From: Tragulus kanchil
Lineage: Eukaryota > Chordata > Mammalia > Artiodactyla > Tragulidae
Assembly (NCBI GenBank): GCA_022376925.1
Contig: JAIOJX010000030.1
Span: 170,185,298 to 170,249,297 of the forward strand
Reading direction: 5' to 3'
DNA: 64,000 bases
This document shows, piece after piece, positions 35,041 to 45,895 of this stretch (position 1 is its first letter; each line of letters opens with the position of its first letter). The translations under genes were made by a program, and so were the position numbers. The notes under the pieces are model-generated. The model saw only the letters and a program-made list of their open reading frames with translations. It made no database searches and had not been told where the DNA came from.

Positions 35041-36783
35041 ATTAAATCAACCATCCTATGTGAGAAATAAACTCCTATTTTAAGTCCAGAGGCCTTGTTT
35101 GTAGCCAGGTCAAGGGCATTGTGTGACTCAAAGAAACTCTATTCACTTTTTTTTTTTTAAAAAGATTTATTTATTTATTTATTTTTGGGTGGGGGTCGGG
35201 TTCGGGAGGGAGGGGAGCAGGCGGGCCACTTCTATTGGTCTTTCATTTATCTATTTTCATCCGTCTTCTTTGGCTCCTAAGAGCCTCCCATCGCGGTGGC
35301 GTCTGTAGTTGCAGAGCGCCGGCTCTGGGCGTATATGCTCCAGAGCTCCGGCTCGGTAATTGGGACACATCAGTCCAGCCGCTCCGCGGCACGTGGGATC
35401 TTCCCAGGCCAGGTATCGAACTGGCGCCCCTTGCAGTGCAAGGCGGTGTCCTTACCCACTGGACTACCAGGGTAAGCCCCACTTTTTTTTTTTTTTTAAA
35501 GTCGAAGCTTTCTCTTGCGTAAACTAACAATGATAATACTTACCTCTCAATGTTGTGATGGGGTGAGATGGAGGAATGGATGTGAAAACCCTGGCTCTGA
35601 GCAGGGACAGATCTTCATAGCAATCAGAGAGGTGACCGGAAGAAGGCATGAGCCTAGACTTTGAAAGATTAGACAAGGCCTGAACAAGGTTTGAGTCTAG
35701 GGGCACGGTTTGATCCCTGGCCTGGGAAGATCCCACGTGCTGCGGAGCGGCTGGACTGATGTGTCCAATTACCAAGCCTGAGCTCTGAGCGCATGCACCC
35801 AGAGGCGGTGCTCTGCGATGAGAGAGGCCAGTGCGATGGCAGGCCCACACGGGCTAAAGAACAAAGATGGATGAAAAATAGATAAATGAAAGACCGACAG
35901 AGGTGGCCCACCCGCCCTTCTCCCTCCCCAACCCGACCCCCACCCCCCATAAAAAGGAATGCCGTAAATCTATATATGTTAGCATGGAGAAGTCTCAGGA
36001 TATCTATGAGTTAACAAACCAAAAAACTCAAGTTGACAGAGGTATGCATTTAATATACTAACATTTATGTATCTGTGTATCTGCACAGGAAATATTTGAA
36101 AGGCTATGCTCCAAAGATGTTAAATTAAATCAACCATCCTATGTGAGAAATAAACTCCTATTTTAAGTCCAGAGGCCTTGTTTGTAGCCAGGTCAAGGGC
36201 ATTGTGTGACTCAAAGAAACTCTATTCACTTTTTTTTTTTTAAAAAGATTTATTTATTTATTTACTTTGGGCGGGGGTCGGGTTCGGGAGGGAGGGGAGC
36301 AGGCGGGCCACTTCTATTGGTCTTTCATTTATCTATTTTCATCCGTCTTCTTTGGCTCCTAAGAGCCTCCCATCGCGGTGGCGTCTGTAGTTGCAGAGCG
36401 CCGGCTCTGGGCGTATATGCTCCAGAGCTCCGGCTCGGTAATTGGGACACATCAGTCCAGCCGCTCCGCGGCACGTGGGATCTTCCCAGGCCAGGTATCG
36501 AACTGGCGCCCCTTGCAGTGCAAGGCGGTGTCCTTACCCACTGGACTACCAGGGTAAGCCCCACTTTTTTTTTTTTTTAAAGTCGAAGCTTTCTCTTGCG
36601 TAAACTAACAATGATAATACTTACCTCTCAATGTTGTGATGGGGTGAGATGGAGGAATGGATGTGAAAACCCTGGCTCTGAGCAGGGACAGATCTTCATA
36701 GCAATCAGAGAGGGTGACCGGAAGAAGGCATGAGCCTAGACTTTGAAAGATTAGACAAGGCCTGAACAAGGTTTGAGTCTAGG
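34612..36783. repeat. Tandem duplication 12 (offset about 1083)
   Basis: Copy A is 34612-35701 and copy B is 35697-36783. They share the 5-base word CTAGG at the junction. Both copies hold a minus-strand SINE. Confidence 0.93.
35159..35479 (-). repeat. tRNA-Glu SINE, full copy with tail
   Basis: Minus-strand element with the GC-rich tail region (GGGGTCGGGTTCGGGAGGGA in reverse) and a TTTATTTATTTATTT end. It sits between CACTTTTTTT runs, likely target-site duplications. The copies are 36241-36561 and a partial one at 37505-37639. Confidence 0.88.
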
Positions 36784-36834
36784 CTGTATTTTTTTAACAT
36801 TCAGCAGGCATTCATCTATTAAAAGTACAGTATA

Positions 36835-37101
36835 AACCCCGCCGGCGGGCTTTTTAACCACACTGCACCTTTCAGAGGCGTAGCGGGAGCCTGGCGCGTG
36901 CGCAGTGAGAGCGTCTTCGGCGGCGCTCCGCCCACGTACTGTACTGCAACTCCCAGCGTACTCCGCGCACGCGTCCTGGGCGCCGCGGGCGTCGCGGGCG
37001 TCGCGGGCTGTGACGTAGCTTGGTAGCGCGGGGAATTTCGAGTGGCCGAGGAGCGCGGGAGATCAGTGCGTAGCGGACCCCCCAGTATTTTAGAGGAGCC
37101 C
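36835..37101 (+). promoter_or_regulatory. RAD18: RAD18 promoter and CpG-rich 5' region, copy A
   Basis: A CpG-dense region directly upstream of the RAD18 start codon, with no TATA box close to it. It carries an NRF1-like palindrome GCGCGTGCGCA (36894-36904), a ZNF143/SBS-like element ACTGCAACTCCCAGCGTA (36943-36960), and a CRE-like TGACGTAG (37011-37018), plus a short GGGCGTCGC tandem repeat. This pattern fits a housekeeping DNA-repair gene. Motif matches are seen; factor binding is inferred. The same region is repeated at 37912-38178. Confidence 0.75.
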
Positions 37102-37152
37102 ATGGACCCCCTGGTCGAGCCCCGGTGGCCTCCGGGCTTGGCAGTCATGAAG
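37102..37152 (+). CDS. RAD18: RAD18 exon 1 coding part, copy A
   Basis: RAD18 is a nuclear E3 ubiquitin ligase that works with the RAD6 E2 enzyme to monoubiquitinate PCNA at stalled forks. This exon gives the first 17 residues, MDPLVEPRWPPGLAVMK, from an ATG at 37102 in a good context (GAGCCCATGG), and ends at a GTGAGT donor in phase 0. From memory the human protein begins MDSLAESRWPPGLAVMK, so three residues differ (P3, V5 and P7). The next exon begins TIDDLLRC in the same phase. The start is supported by homology and the CpG-rich leader. An identical copy lies 1077 bases on. Confidence 0.95.
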
Positions 37153-37911
37153 GTGAGTGCCTTTGGAAGGTCGGGGCCATCTGGGCGTCCACGAGAGGCC
37201 AGCCCCGCCTTGAGGAGGAGAAAGAACCGGGCGCCAGCGGCCAGCTGGGCCAGAGTACCCGGCTTTGCTCTGCCACTTGCCGCCGCGTTTTCCGGGCCTC
37301 AGTTTCCTCCCCTGGGAAGTACCTGGGACCGGCCTCGGTACCTTATGGTGAGCGAGATCGGTCGTCATACGGGTCGGGATATTCTGCGATTCAGCCACAA
37401 CAGTGATCTTGAGAAAAGCAGTTACTCTAAACAGTGTAAACGACAGTTACAGTTAGTCTTTTCTTAGGGCTTAATTGCGTGTCAAGCATTATGTAAACTC
37501 TCCAGTCTGTAGTTGCAGCGCCGGCTCTGGGCGATGCTCCAGAGCTCCGGGATGGCTTCCCAGGGCCCGGGGTATCGAACTGGCGCCCCTTGCAGTGCAA
37601 GGCGGTGTCCTTACCCACTGGACTACCAGGGTAAGCCCCACTTTTTTTTTTTTTTAAAGTCGAAGCTTTCTCTTGCGTAAACTAACAATGATAATACTTA
37701 CCTCTCAATGTTGTGATGGGGTGAGATGGAGGAATGGATGTGAAAACCCTGGCTCTGAGCAGGGACAGATCTTCATAGCAATCAGAGAGGGTGACCGGAA
37801 GAAGGCATGAGCCTAGACTTTGAAAGATTAGACAAGGCCTGAACAAGGTTTGAGTCTAGGCTGTATTTTTTTAACATTCAGCAGGCATTCATCTATTAAA
37901 AGTACAGTATA

Positions 37912-38178
37912 AACCCCGCCGGCGGGCTTTTTAACCACACTGCACCTTTCAGAGGCGTAGCGGGAGCCTGGCGCGTGCGCAGTGAGAGCGTCTTCGGCGG
38001 CGCTCCGCCCACGTACTGTACTGCAACTCCCAGCGTACTCCGCGCACGCGTCCTGGGCGCCGCGGGCGTCGCGGGCGTCGCGGGCTGTGACGTAGCTTGG
38101 TAGCGCGGGGAATTTCGAGTGGCCGAGGAGCGCGGGAGATCAGTGCGTAGCGGACCCCCCAGTATTTTAGAGGAGCCC
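37912..38178 (+). promoter_or_regulatory. RAD18: RAD18 promoter, copy B
   Basis: Second copy of 36835-37101 with the same NRF1-like, ZNF143-like and CRE-like words. Probably not a second promoter. Confidence 0.7.
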
Positions 38179-38229
38179 ATGGACCCCCTGGTCGAGCCCC
38201 GGTGGCCTCCGGGCTTGGCAGTCATGAAG
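38179..38229 (+). CDS. RAD18: RAD18 exon 1 coding part, copy B
   Basis: Identical to 37102-37152, including ATG, 17 codons and GTGAGT donor. It is the copy nearer to exon 2. It could be spliced in frame with exon 2 from either copy, so automated pipelines may call two alternative first exons; the duplication evidence argues against that. Confidence 0.93.
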
Positions 38230-38849
38230 GTGAGTGCCTTTGGAAGGTCGGGGCCATCTGGGCGTCCACGAGAGGCCAGCCCCGCCTTGAGGAGGAGAAA
38301 GAACCGGGCGCCAGCGGCCAGCTGGGCCAGAGTACCCGGCTTTGCTCTGCCACTTGCCGCCGCGTTTTCCGGGCCTCAGTTTCCTCCCCTGGGAAGTACC
38401 TGGGACCGGCCTCGGTACCTTATGGTGAGCGAGATCGGTCGTCATACGGGTCGGGATATTCTGCGATTCAGCCACAACAGTGATCTTGAGAAAAGCAGTT
38501 ACTCTAAACAGTGTAAACGACAGTTACAGTTAGTCTTTTCTTAGGGCTTAATTGCGTGTCAAGCATTATGTAAACTCTCCCAGTACTTTAGTGGAGAATC
38601 TCTCACAGAGACCACGGACAGAGTTTGGGTGGATCTCGCATCAAGAAACATTTATTTAATCACCTAGCAAAGCAGGTAGTCTTTACATTTTCTTTCATTT
38701 CTTCTAATTACCCTCGAGAAAATTAGTGCTAGTTTGCGTTAGGTCCTCCCTAATGCGTTCTTACTTGACAATTGTGCATCTCTCTCTTTTAAACAAATCA
38801 GGATTCTCGCTTAGCACCAGCCTTTCAGAAGATTTTTTTTTTTTTTTTA

Positions 38850-38992
38850 GTATTTTATTATTCTTATTTATTCTTTTTTTTTTTGACCATGCTACGTGGC
38901 ATGTGAGAGCTTAGTTCGCTGACTAGGGATCGAACCGATAGCCCCTACATTGAAACCATGGGTTCTTAACCACTAGACCACCGGGGAAGTCC
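38850..38992 (-). repeat. tRNA-Glu SINE, short A-tailed type
   Basis: Minus-strand: it ends with the reversed head ACCACCGGGGAAGTCC and starts with a T run. The body is short and differs from both the Bov-tA and the long unplaced type. The copy is at about 40031-40173. Confidence 0.8.
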
Positions 38993-39524
38993 TTTATTAA
39001 AGTCTTTTACTTAATAACATTGATTTTTGTGGCTACATTCTTTTTGGCAATGCGTTCCAGTTTCCATGGACAGTAATGGTAGGTCCTGGATTCCAACTAT
39101 ATTTGGTCGAAAGCGAATACACTGTGGTGTACTAGGTAAGAATGAGTTGCTTGGTTTTTTCCCTTGTTCTGTGATTATTTCAGTTTGTGACTAAGCAAGA
39201 TGATTTGTAAACTAGGGATTATGGTATCGGCCCCACTCACTAATAGGCTGACTTTGAGGATTAACTGAAGGGACTTGGGGGAGATTTAAGTAAGCATAAG
39301 AGTTTGCTGTATTAATTCCTGCTGTCATTAGTGTCATCTGAAGTGCTTAGTGACTTGAGAGCTCCCTGTAGGGAAAAGCGGACAGCGTGGAGGGATGTTG
39401 GAAAGCCGTGGTTCTGCAGTTGTGGTGGCTTTGGCACCAGTGTACAGCAGAGAAGAGCATGTGTTGAGTTCCAGTGGTTCTGGGTTAAATTTAGTTTCTG
39501 CCTCCTATTTAACTGTGCCATTTT

Positions 39525-39626
39525 GATTCAGTTCCTTAACTTTTCTGAGCCTGAATTTCATTAGCTATAACCTGGAGACAGAAATAGTTCATAAGGTTAG
39601 TTAAATGAGTTGGTATGTGTGGATAG
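39525..39626 (+). repeat. MIR SINE remnant
   Basis: TTCCTTAACTTTTCTGAGCC and the following text resemble a plus-strand MIR. The copy at about 40706-40870 extends further, as copy A is cut at the junction. Confidence 0.6.
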
Positions 39627-40890
39627 CATGGTCGAGGGGATATTCTGCGATTCAGCCACAACAGTGATCTTGAGAAAAGCAGTTACTCTAAACAGTGTAA
39701 ACGACAGTTACAGTTAGTCTTTTCTTAGGGCTTAATTGCGTGTCAAGCATTATGTAAACTCTCCCAGTACTTTAGTGGAGAATCTCTCACAGAGACCACG
39801 GACAGAGTTTGGGTGGATCTCGCATCAAGAAACATTTATTTAATCACCTAGCAAAGCAGGTAGTCTTTACATTTTCTTTCATTTCTTCTAATTACCCTCG
39901 AGAAAATTAGTGCTAGTTTGCGTTAGGTCCTCCCTAATGCGTTCTTACTTGACAATTGTGCATCTCTCTTTAAACAAATCAGGATTCTCGCTTAGCACCA
40001 GCCTTTCAGAAGATTTTTTTTTTTTTTTTAGTATTTTATTATTCTTATTTATTCTTTTTTTTTTTGACCATGCTACGTGGCATGTGAGAGCTTAGTTCGC
40101 TGACTAGGGATCGAACCGATAGCCCCTACATTGAAACCATGGGTTCTTAACCACTAGACCACCGGGGAAGTCCTTTATTAAAGTCTTTTACTTAATAACA
40201 TTGATTTTTGTGGCTACATTCTTTTTGGCAATGCGTTCCAGTTTCCATGGACAGTAATGGTAGGTCCTGGATTCCAACTATATTTGGTCGAAAGCGAATA
40301 CACTGTGGTGTACTAGGTAAGAATGAGTTGCTTGGTTTTTTCCCTTGTTCTGTGATTATTTCAGTTTGTGACTAAGCAAGATGATTTGTAAACTAGGGAT
40401 TATGGTATCGGCCCCACTCACTAATAGGCTGACTTTGAGGATTAACTGAAGGGACTTGGGGGAGATTTAAGTAAGCATAAGAGTTTGCTGTATTAATTCC
40501 TGCTGTCATTAGTGTCATCTGAAGTGCTTAGTGACTTGAGAGCTCCCTGTAGGGAAAAGCGGACAGCGTGGAGGGATGTTGGAAAGCCGTGGTTCTGCAG
40601 TTGTGGTGGCTTTGGCACCAGTGTACAGCAGAGAAGAGCATGTGTTGAGTTCCAGTGGTTCTGGGTTAAATTTAGTTTCTGCCTCCTATTTAACTGTGCC
40701 ATTTTGATTCAGTTCCTTAACTTTTCTGAGCCTGAATTTCATTAGCTATAACCTGGAGACAGAAATAGTTCATAAGGTTAGTTAAATGAGTTGGTATGTG
40801 TGGATAGTGGTGCCTTATTAATGGTGCCTAACACAATGCCTGCCACAATAGCGGTTGCTCAGAAATTATTTGCTTATTGATTGAAGACTC

Positions 40891-41272
40891 TTGTTGTTGT
40901 TCTTATTTAGTCGCTAATTCGCGCTCAATTCTTTTGCTACCCCATGGGCTGTAGCCTATCAGACTCCTCTGTCCGTGGGATCTCCCAGGCAAGAATACTG
41001 GAGTGATACAATGGCTTGGGGCGAGGGTCTGGAGGGGTAGGATGGGGGGATCTGGGCGGGTGGGGACCATGGATATGCATATGACTGATCTGGGAACATA
41101 CATGTCTGTGAACAACAAAACTCTGTAAAACCTTTGAAATAAAGAATAATAATAAAAAAAAAGAAGAGTGAGTTGTTATTTCCTTCTCCGGGGGATCTTT
41201 CTGACCCAGGGATCACGACGTCTCCTGCATTGGCAGGCGGATTCTTTTACCACTGAGCCACCTGGGAAGCCC
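40891..41272 (-). repeat. Bov-A/Bov-tA SINE split by an L1 3' end
   Basis: The two halves, 40891-41005 and 41166-41272, make one minus-strand Bov-type SINE ending in the reversed head CACTGAGCCACCTGGGAAGC. A 160-base foreign segment divides it at GAATACTGGAGTG. Confidence 0.85.
41006..41165 (+). mobile_element. 5'-truncated L1 3' end inserted in a SINE
   Basis: It begins in a G-rich stretch, continues ATATGCATATGACTGATCTG, and ends with AATAAA (41138-41143) and an A-rich tail, flanked by GAGTG on both sides. The order resembles the ruminant L1 3' UTR as I recall it. A short processed transcript is the alternative. Confidence 0.6.
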
Positions 41273-41782
41273 ATCTAGAAGGTAGTTAGGCATTAAATTA
41301 ATAAAGCTGTATTATTGTTATTAACACATGACATGTGTTATTTTCCCACCTGCTTTTTGTTGTCGTAAATACTGTAAATTGGATAAGGGAAGTGAAATCT
41401 CTGTAACTTGTACAGCTATCTGCTCTGTAGATTTAAGCATGTTTTCTGTATTCCCACAGAGCTTCCACAGTGTCTAGTGGTGAGTTCCCATGTCTTTGGG
41501 TTGACTGTCTCACGGCAGCATGAGGATGGGGTTCAGCACTAGAGAGTGCTTAGTGATGGAATTGACTAAGCCCATATTAGAATCATGAAATGTGACACTT
41601 GGAAAGCCAGCCGCTTCCAGTATTCTAATTCCTTTTATAGTGTATGTACCCATTTCTCATCTAGTGTTTGCTTGAACTCCTCCAGGGACACAGAATTAGC
41701 TGTTTCCAGAAATAGCTCTGAAGTTCTTTCTTATAATGAGTAGAAATAAGACTCGAAATCTGTGGTTCCTAATCAAGGATCC
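41273..41782 (+). other. RAD18: RAD18 intron 1, single-copy part
   Basis: No exon seen. The part from about 41600 may be an old interspersed repeat, which I cannot name. Confidence 0.45.
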
Positions 41783-43967
41783 ATGGAAAGACTTTCGTGT
41801 CTGGAATTATTGATAAAATTGTTTTCTGTATGTATTTGTTTTGAGAAGAGAGAAAATTCATACTTTGCACTTAAGTTTCAAAGGGATCTGTCACCCCAAA
41901 AAACTTAAGAGCCTTCTTTGCTCAAGTGAGTCACTCTTTTCACCCATTCTGTACTTCTCCTTCCACTTTCCCTAAGTTGAGGAAATCCTAGGGCATCCAC
42001 TGGACTGGAAATTTGTACAGTAATGTTAGAGCTCATCAGATGTCGTGTCACCTTCCACAGATCACGTTTGGCAGAACCACTCCTCCTTTGGGAGAGGACG
42101 GTGATAGCAAAGGAAGCAAATAGACCAGGTGCCAGGGCCTTGGCTTCCGGTGCTGTGCTGTGCTCTTATTTGATTTTTAGCACAGTCCTTTAGATTTTTG
42201 TGTCAGTGGTAGTTTACTAGCTAAAATAATTGTAGATTTTGGAATTTAGATGTTTATTTCCCTGGTACCAAACATTTGTTTTTGACAGATTATAAGTGTT
42301 TGTGGATATATAGTAGAAAAAATTAAAATTTAGAGTAGGATAAAGGAAAAGTGTAAGTTACCGCGCATCCTGCCATCTGGACAGAAGCACTGTTTAATGG
42401 TTTCTCTTACTGTCCTTCAGTTTTGCTCATGCACACACCTACCCACGGTGTGTGTGTATGCCTTTAACATTTGTAATCACCTTGGATTCAACTTCTTGGG
42501 TTTGACTTCAGTGATGATCTCTACAGACTTCATGTGTAGAATTGGCATATGATGCTATAGACCTCCTAAGGAGATTAAACTACATAGTTCTGTTGTTAGG
42601 TATTCCTGTCGTAAATTTGTTCTCTGATTTTTTGGTAAGTTTCCATTAAAACAGGAACATTTTCCCATGCATTAATTATTCTTTAAAAGCTTTTTTTTTT
42701 AATGGCAACAATATTTCATCATGTGGACTATTAGAGACGTTAGTCTTTTTGTTTGTACTTTAAAATTTGGGCTTCCCAGGTGGCTTAGTGGTACAGATTC
42801 CACCTACCAGGCAGGAGATGCAAATTCGATCCTTGGGTCAGAAAGATCCCTGAGAAGGAAATGGCAACCCAAGTTAGGATATGGAAAGACGTGTCTGGAA
42901 TTATTGATAAAATTGTTTTCTGTATGTATTTGTTTTGAGAAGAGAGAAAATTCATACTTTGCACTTAAGTTTCAAAGGGATCTGTCACCCCAAAAAACTT
43001 AAGAGCCTTCTTTGCTCAAGTGAGTCACTCTTTTCACCCATTCTGTACTTCTCCTTCCACTTTCCCTAAGTTGAGGAAATCCTAGGGCATCCACTGGACT
43101 GGAAATTTGTACAGTAATGTTAGAGCTCATCAGATGTCGTGTCACCTTCCACAGATCACGTTTGGCAGAACCACTCCTCCTTTGGGAGAGGACGGTGATA
43201 GCAAAGGAAGCAAATAGACCAGGTGCCAGGGCCTTGGCTTCCGGTGCTGTGCTGTGCTCTTATTTGATTTTTAGCACAGTCCTTTAGATTTTTGTGTCAG
43301 TGGTAGTTTACTAGCTAAAATAATTGTAGATTTTGGAATTTAGATGTTTATTTCCCTGGTACCAAACATTTGTTTTTGACAGATTATAAGTGTTTGTGGA
43401 TATATAGTAGAAAAAATTAAAATTTAGAGTAGGATAAAGGAAAAGTGTAAGTTACCGCGCATCCTGCCATCTGGACAGAAGCACTGTTTAATGGTTTCTC
43501 TTACTGTCCTTCAGTTTTGCTCATGCACACACCTACCCACGGTGTGTGTGTATGCCTTTAACATTTGTAATCACCTTGGATTCAACTTCTTGGGTTTGAC
43601 TTCAGTGATGATCTCTACAGACTTCATGTGTAGAATTGGCATATGATGCTATAGACCTCCTAAGGAGATTAAACTACATAGTTCTGTTGTTAGGTATTCC
43701 TGTCGTAAATTTGTTCTCTGATTTTTTGGTAAGTTTCCATTAAAACAGGAACATTTTCCCATGCATTAATTATTCTTTAAAAGCTTTTTTTTTTAATGGC
43801 AACAATATTTCATCATGTGGACTATTAGAGACGTTAGTCTTTTTGTTTGTACTTTAAAATTTGGGCTTCCCAGGTGGCTTAGTGGTACAGATTCCACCTA
43901 CCAGGCAGGAGATGCAAATTCGATCCTTGGGTCAGAAAGATCCCCTGGAGAAGGAAATGGCAACCCA
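41783..43967. repeat. Tandem duplication 15 (offset 1094)
   Basis: Copy A is 41783-42871 and copy B is 42881-43967, filler AGTTAGGAT. The end of copy A has lost a CCTGG-type piece of the Bov-tA, and the start of copy B has lost TTTC. Confidence 0.92.
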
Positions 43968-45819
43968 CTCGAGTTTTCTTGTCTGGGGAATCCCATGGAC
44001 AGAGGAGCTATAGTCTGTGGGATCACAAAGAGTTGACTTAGCAACTAAACAACAACAGTAACTTTTAAATTTAGGTCTTACACTCACATGGTTCAAAAAG
44101 TATGTGAAATAGAGACTTGCCTGGTGGTCGAGCAGTTGAGACTTCAGTGTGTAGTACGGAAAGCACTGGACTGACAGCCAGCAGAGAGACAGAAAGCTAA
44201 GTCCTATAGGACTGATGTGCACTATACATGAACCTGCTCTGGATACAAGTTTACCACATGAGCCTGCTCTGGATACAAGTTTACTGAAACAAGCATTTTA
44301 ACTGCATCATTTCTGGTGTTTGTCTACAGTATTCCCTGATTTGATTCTTCACCTGTATATTGAATGACTGCTGGGATTATAGGCACCAGTCGCCCACCAG
44401 TGACTATAGGCCACGAAGTGGGGTCTGAAGAGGAGAAGGCTTGGGCTGGGAACTGGAAACAGCTGGCAAATAGGAATAGAGTAGGCCTTTTTTCTTGTGA
44501 AAGGCTGGCAGTATGGAGTAGGAATCTGAGTAAGTCATGTGGAGGTTTTTCTCTCCCTTGCAGTTTATGTGGACTTAGCTTTTGAATTTATATATATGTC
44601 ACAGAAAGTATTGTTAAATTATTTTTTCAGGGGACGGGGCAAGAGTTCTCTGGCAGATGTTCCACTTGTCAGATGTTCTAATTTTGGTGGCTTTTCTGAT
44701 AGGGAAATTTTGTATTCAGACAAAGTTGCATCCCATAAATTATTCTTAAAAGGAGATTAAACTACATAGTTCTGTTGTTAGGTATTCCTGTCGAAATTTG
44801 TTCTCTGATTTTTTGGTAAGTTTCCATTAAAACAGGAACATTTTCCCATGCATTAATTATTCTTTAAAAGCTTTTTTTTTTAATGGCAACAATATTTCAT
44901 CATGTGGACTATTAGAGACGTTAGTCTTTTTGTTTGTACTTTAAAATTTGGGCTTCCCAGGTGGCTTAGTGGTACAGATTCCACCTACCAGGCAGGAGAT
45001 GCAAATTCGATCCTTGGGTCAGAAAGATCCCCTGGAGAAGGAAATGGCAACCCACTCGAGTTTTCTTGTCTGGGGAATCCCATGGACAGAGGAGCTATAG
45101 TCTGTGGGATCACAAAGAGTTGACTTAGCAACTAAACAACAACAGTAACTTTTAAATTTAGGTCTTACACTCACATGGTTCAAAAAGTATGTGAAATAGA
45201 GACTTGCCTGGTGGTCGAGCAGTTGAGACTTCAGTGTGTAGTACGGAAAGCACTGGACTGACAGCCAGCAGAGAGACAGAAAGCTAAGTCCTATAGGACT
45301 GATGTGCACTATACATGAACCTGCTCTGGATACAAGTTTACCACATGAGCCTGCTCTGGATACAAGTTTACTGAAACAAGCATTTTAACTGCATCATTTC
45401 TGGTGTTTGTCTACAGTATTCCCTGATTTGATTCTTCACCTGTATATTGAATGACTGCTGGGATTATAGGCACCAGTCGCCCACCAGTGACTATAGGCCA
45501 CAAGTGGGGTCTGAAGAGGAGAAGGCTTGGGCTGGGAACTGGAAACAGCTGGCAAATAGGAATAGAGTAGGCCTTTTTTCTTGTGAAAGGCTGGCAGTAT
45601 GGAGTAGGAATCTGAGTAAGTCATGTGGAGGTTTTTCTCTCCCTTGCAGTTTATGTGGACTTAGCTTTTGAATTTATATATATGTCACAGAAAGTATTGT
45701 TAAATTATTTTTTCAGGGGACGGGGCAAGAGTTCTCTGGCAGATGTTCCACTTGTCAGATGTTCTAATTTTGGTGGCTTTTCTGATAGGGAAATATATAT
45801 TTTTGTATTTCAGACAATA
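43662..45819. repeat. Tandem duplication 16, ending at RAD18 exon 2
   Basis: Copy A is 43662-44723 and copy B is 44750-45819, offset 1087. A 26-base filler lies between. Copy A stops a few bases into exon 2. The stretch 42567-42871 occurs three times because duplications 15 and 16 overlap. Confidence 0.92.
43863..44060 (+). repeat. Bov-tA SINE
   Basis: Plus-strand element from GGGCTTCCCAGGTGGCTTAG to AACTAAACAACAACAG, flanked by ACTTTAAAATTT / ACTTTTAAATTT. Further copies are at 42769-42871 (cut) and 44950-45147. Confidence 0.92.
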
Positions 45820-45895
45820 GATGATTTGTTGCGTTGTGGAATTTGCTTTGAATATTTCGACATTGCAATGATGATTCCTCAGTGTTCACATAACT
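45814..45895 (+). CDS. RAD18: RAD18 exon 2, first half of the RING finger
   Basis: The exon follows TTTGTATTTCAG and ends at a GTAAGT donor. It encodes TIDDLLRCGICFEYFDIAMM, then IPQCSHN, plus one base of a Tyr codon. By residue number this supplies the RING zinc ligands C25, C28, C41 and H43. The other four come from exon 3. The region binds the RAD6-ubiquitin conjugate in the family. Unlike exons 1 and 3 it occurs once, because duplication 16 ends inside its first codons. All ligands are intact, so the domain should fold normally. Near identity to mammalian RAD18 makes the call firm. Confidence 0.96.

Larger units (their letters stand above)
36383..38580. repeat. Tandem duplication 13 with the RAD18 promoter and exon 1
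   Basis: Copy A is 36383-37503 and copy B is 37505-38580, offset 1077 after gaps. The start of copy B (37505-37570) has lost about 45 bases of SINE sequence. The promoter and exon 1 are otherwise repeated without a difference that I could find. Confidence 0.93.
38453..40807. repeat. Tandem duplication 14 in RAD18 intron 1
   Basis: Copy A is 38453-39626 and copy B is 39637-40807, offset 1184 then 1181, with filler CATGGTCGAG. It overlaps duplication 13, so the stretch 37376-37503 occurs three times (again at 38453-38580 and 39637-39764). Confidence 0.93.

Noticed and set aside
37042..37467. 141-residue frame from the RAD18 leader into intron 1
   Set aside because: It reads through the GTGAGT donor after MK; homology shows that splicing occurs there.
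44396..44760. Possible extra RAD18 exon at 44539-44760
   Set aside because: The frame is the duplicated intron before exon 2; only a few exon bases are present.
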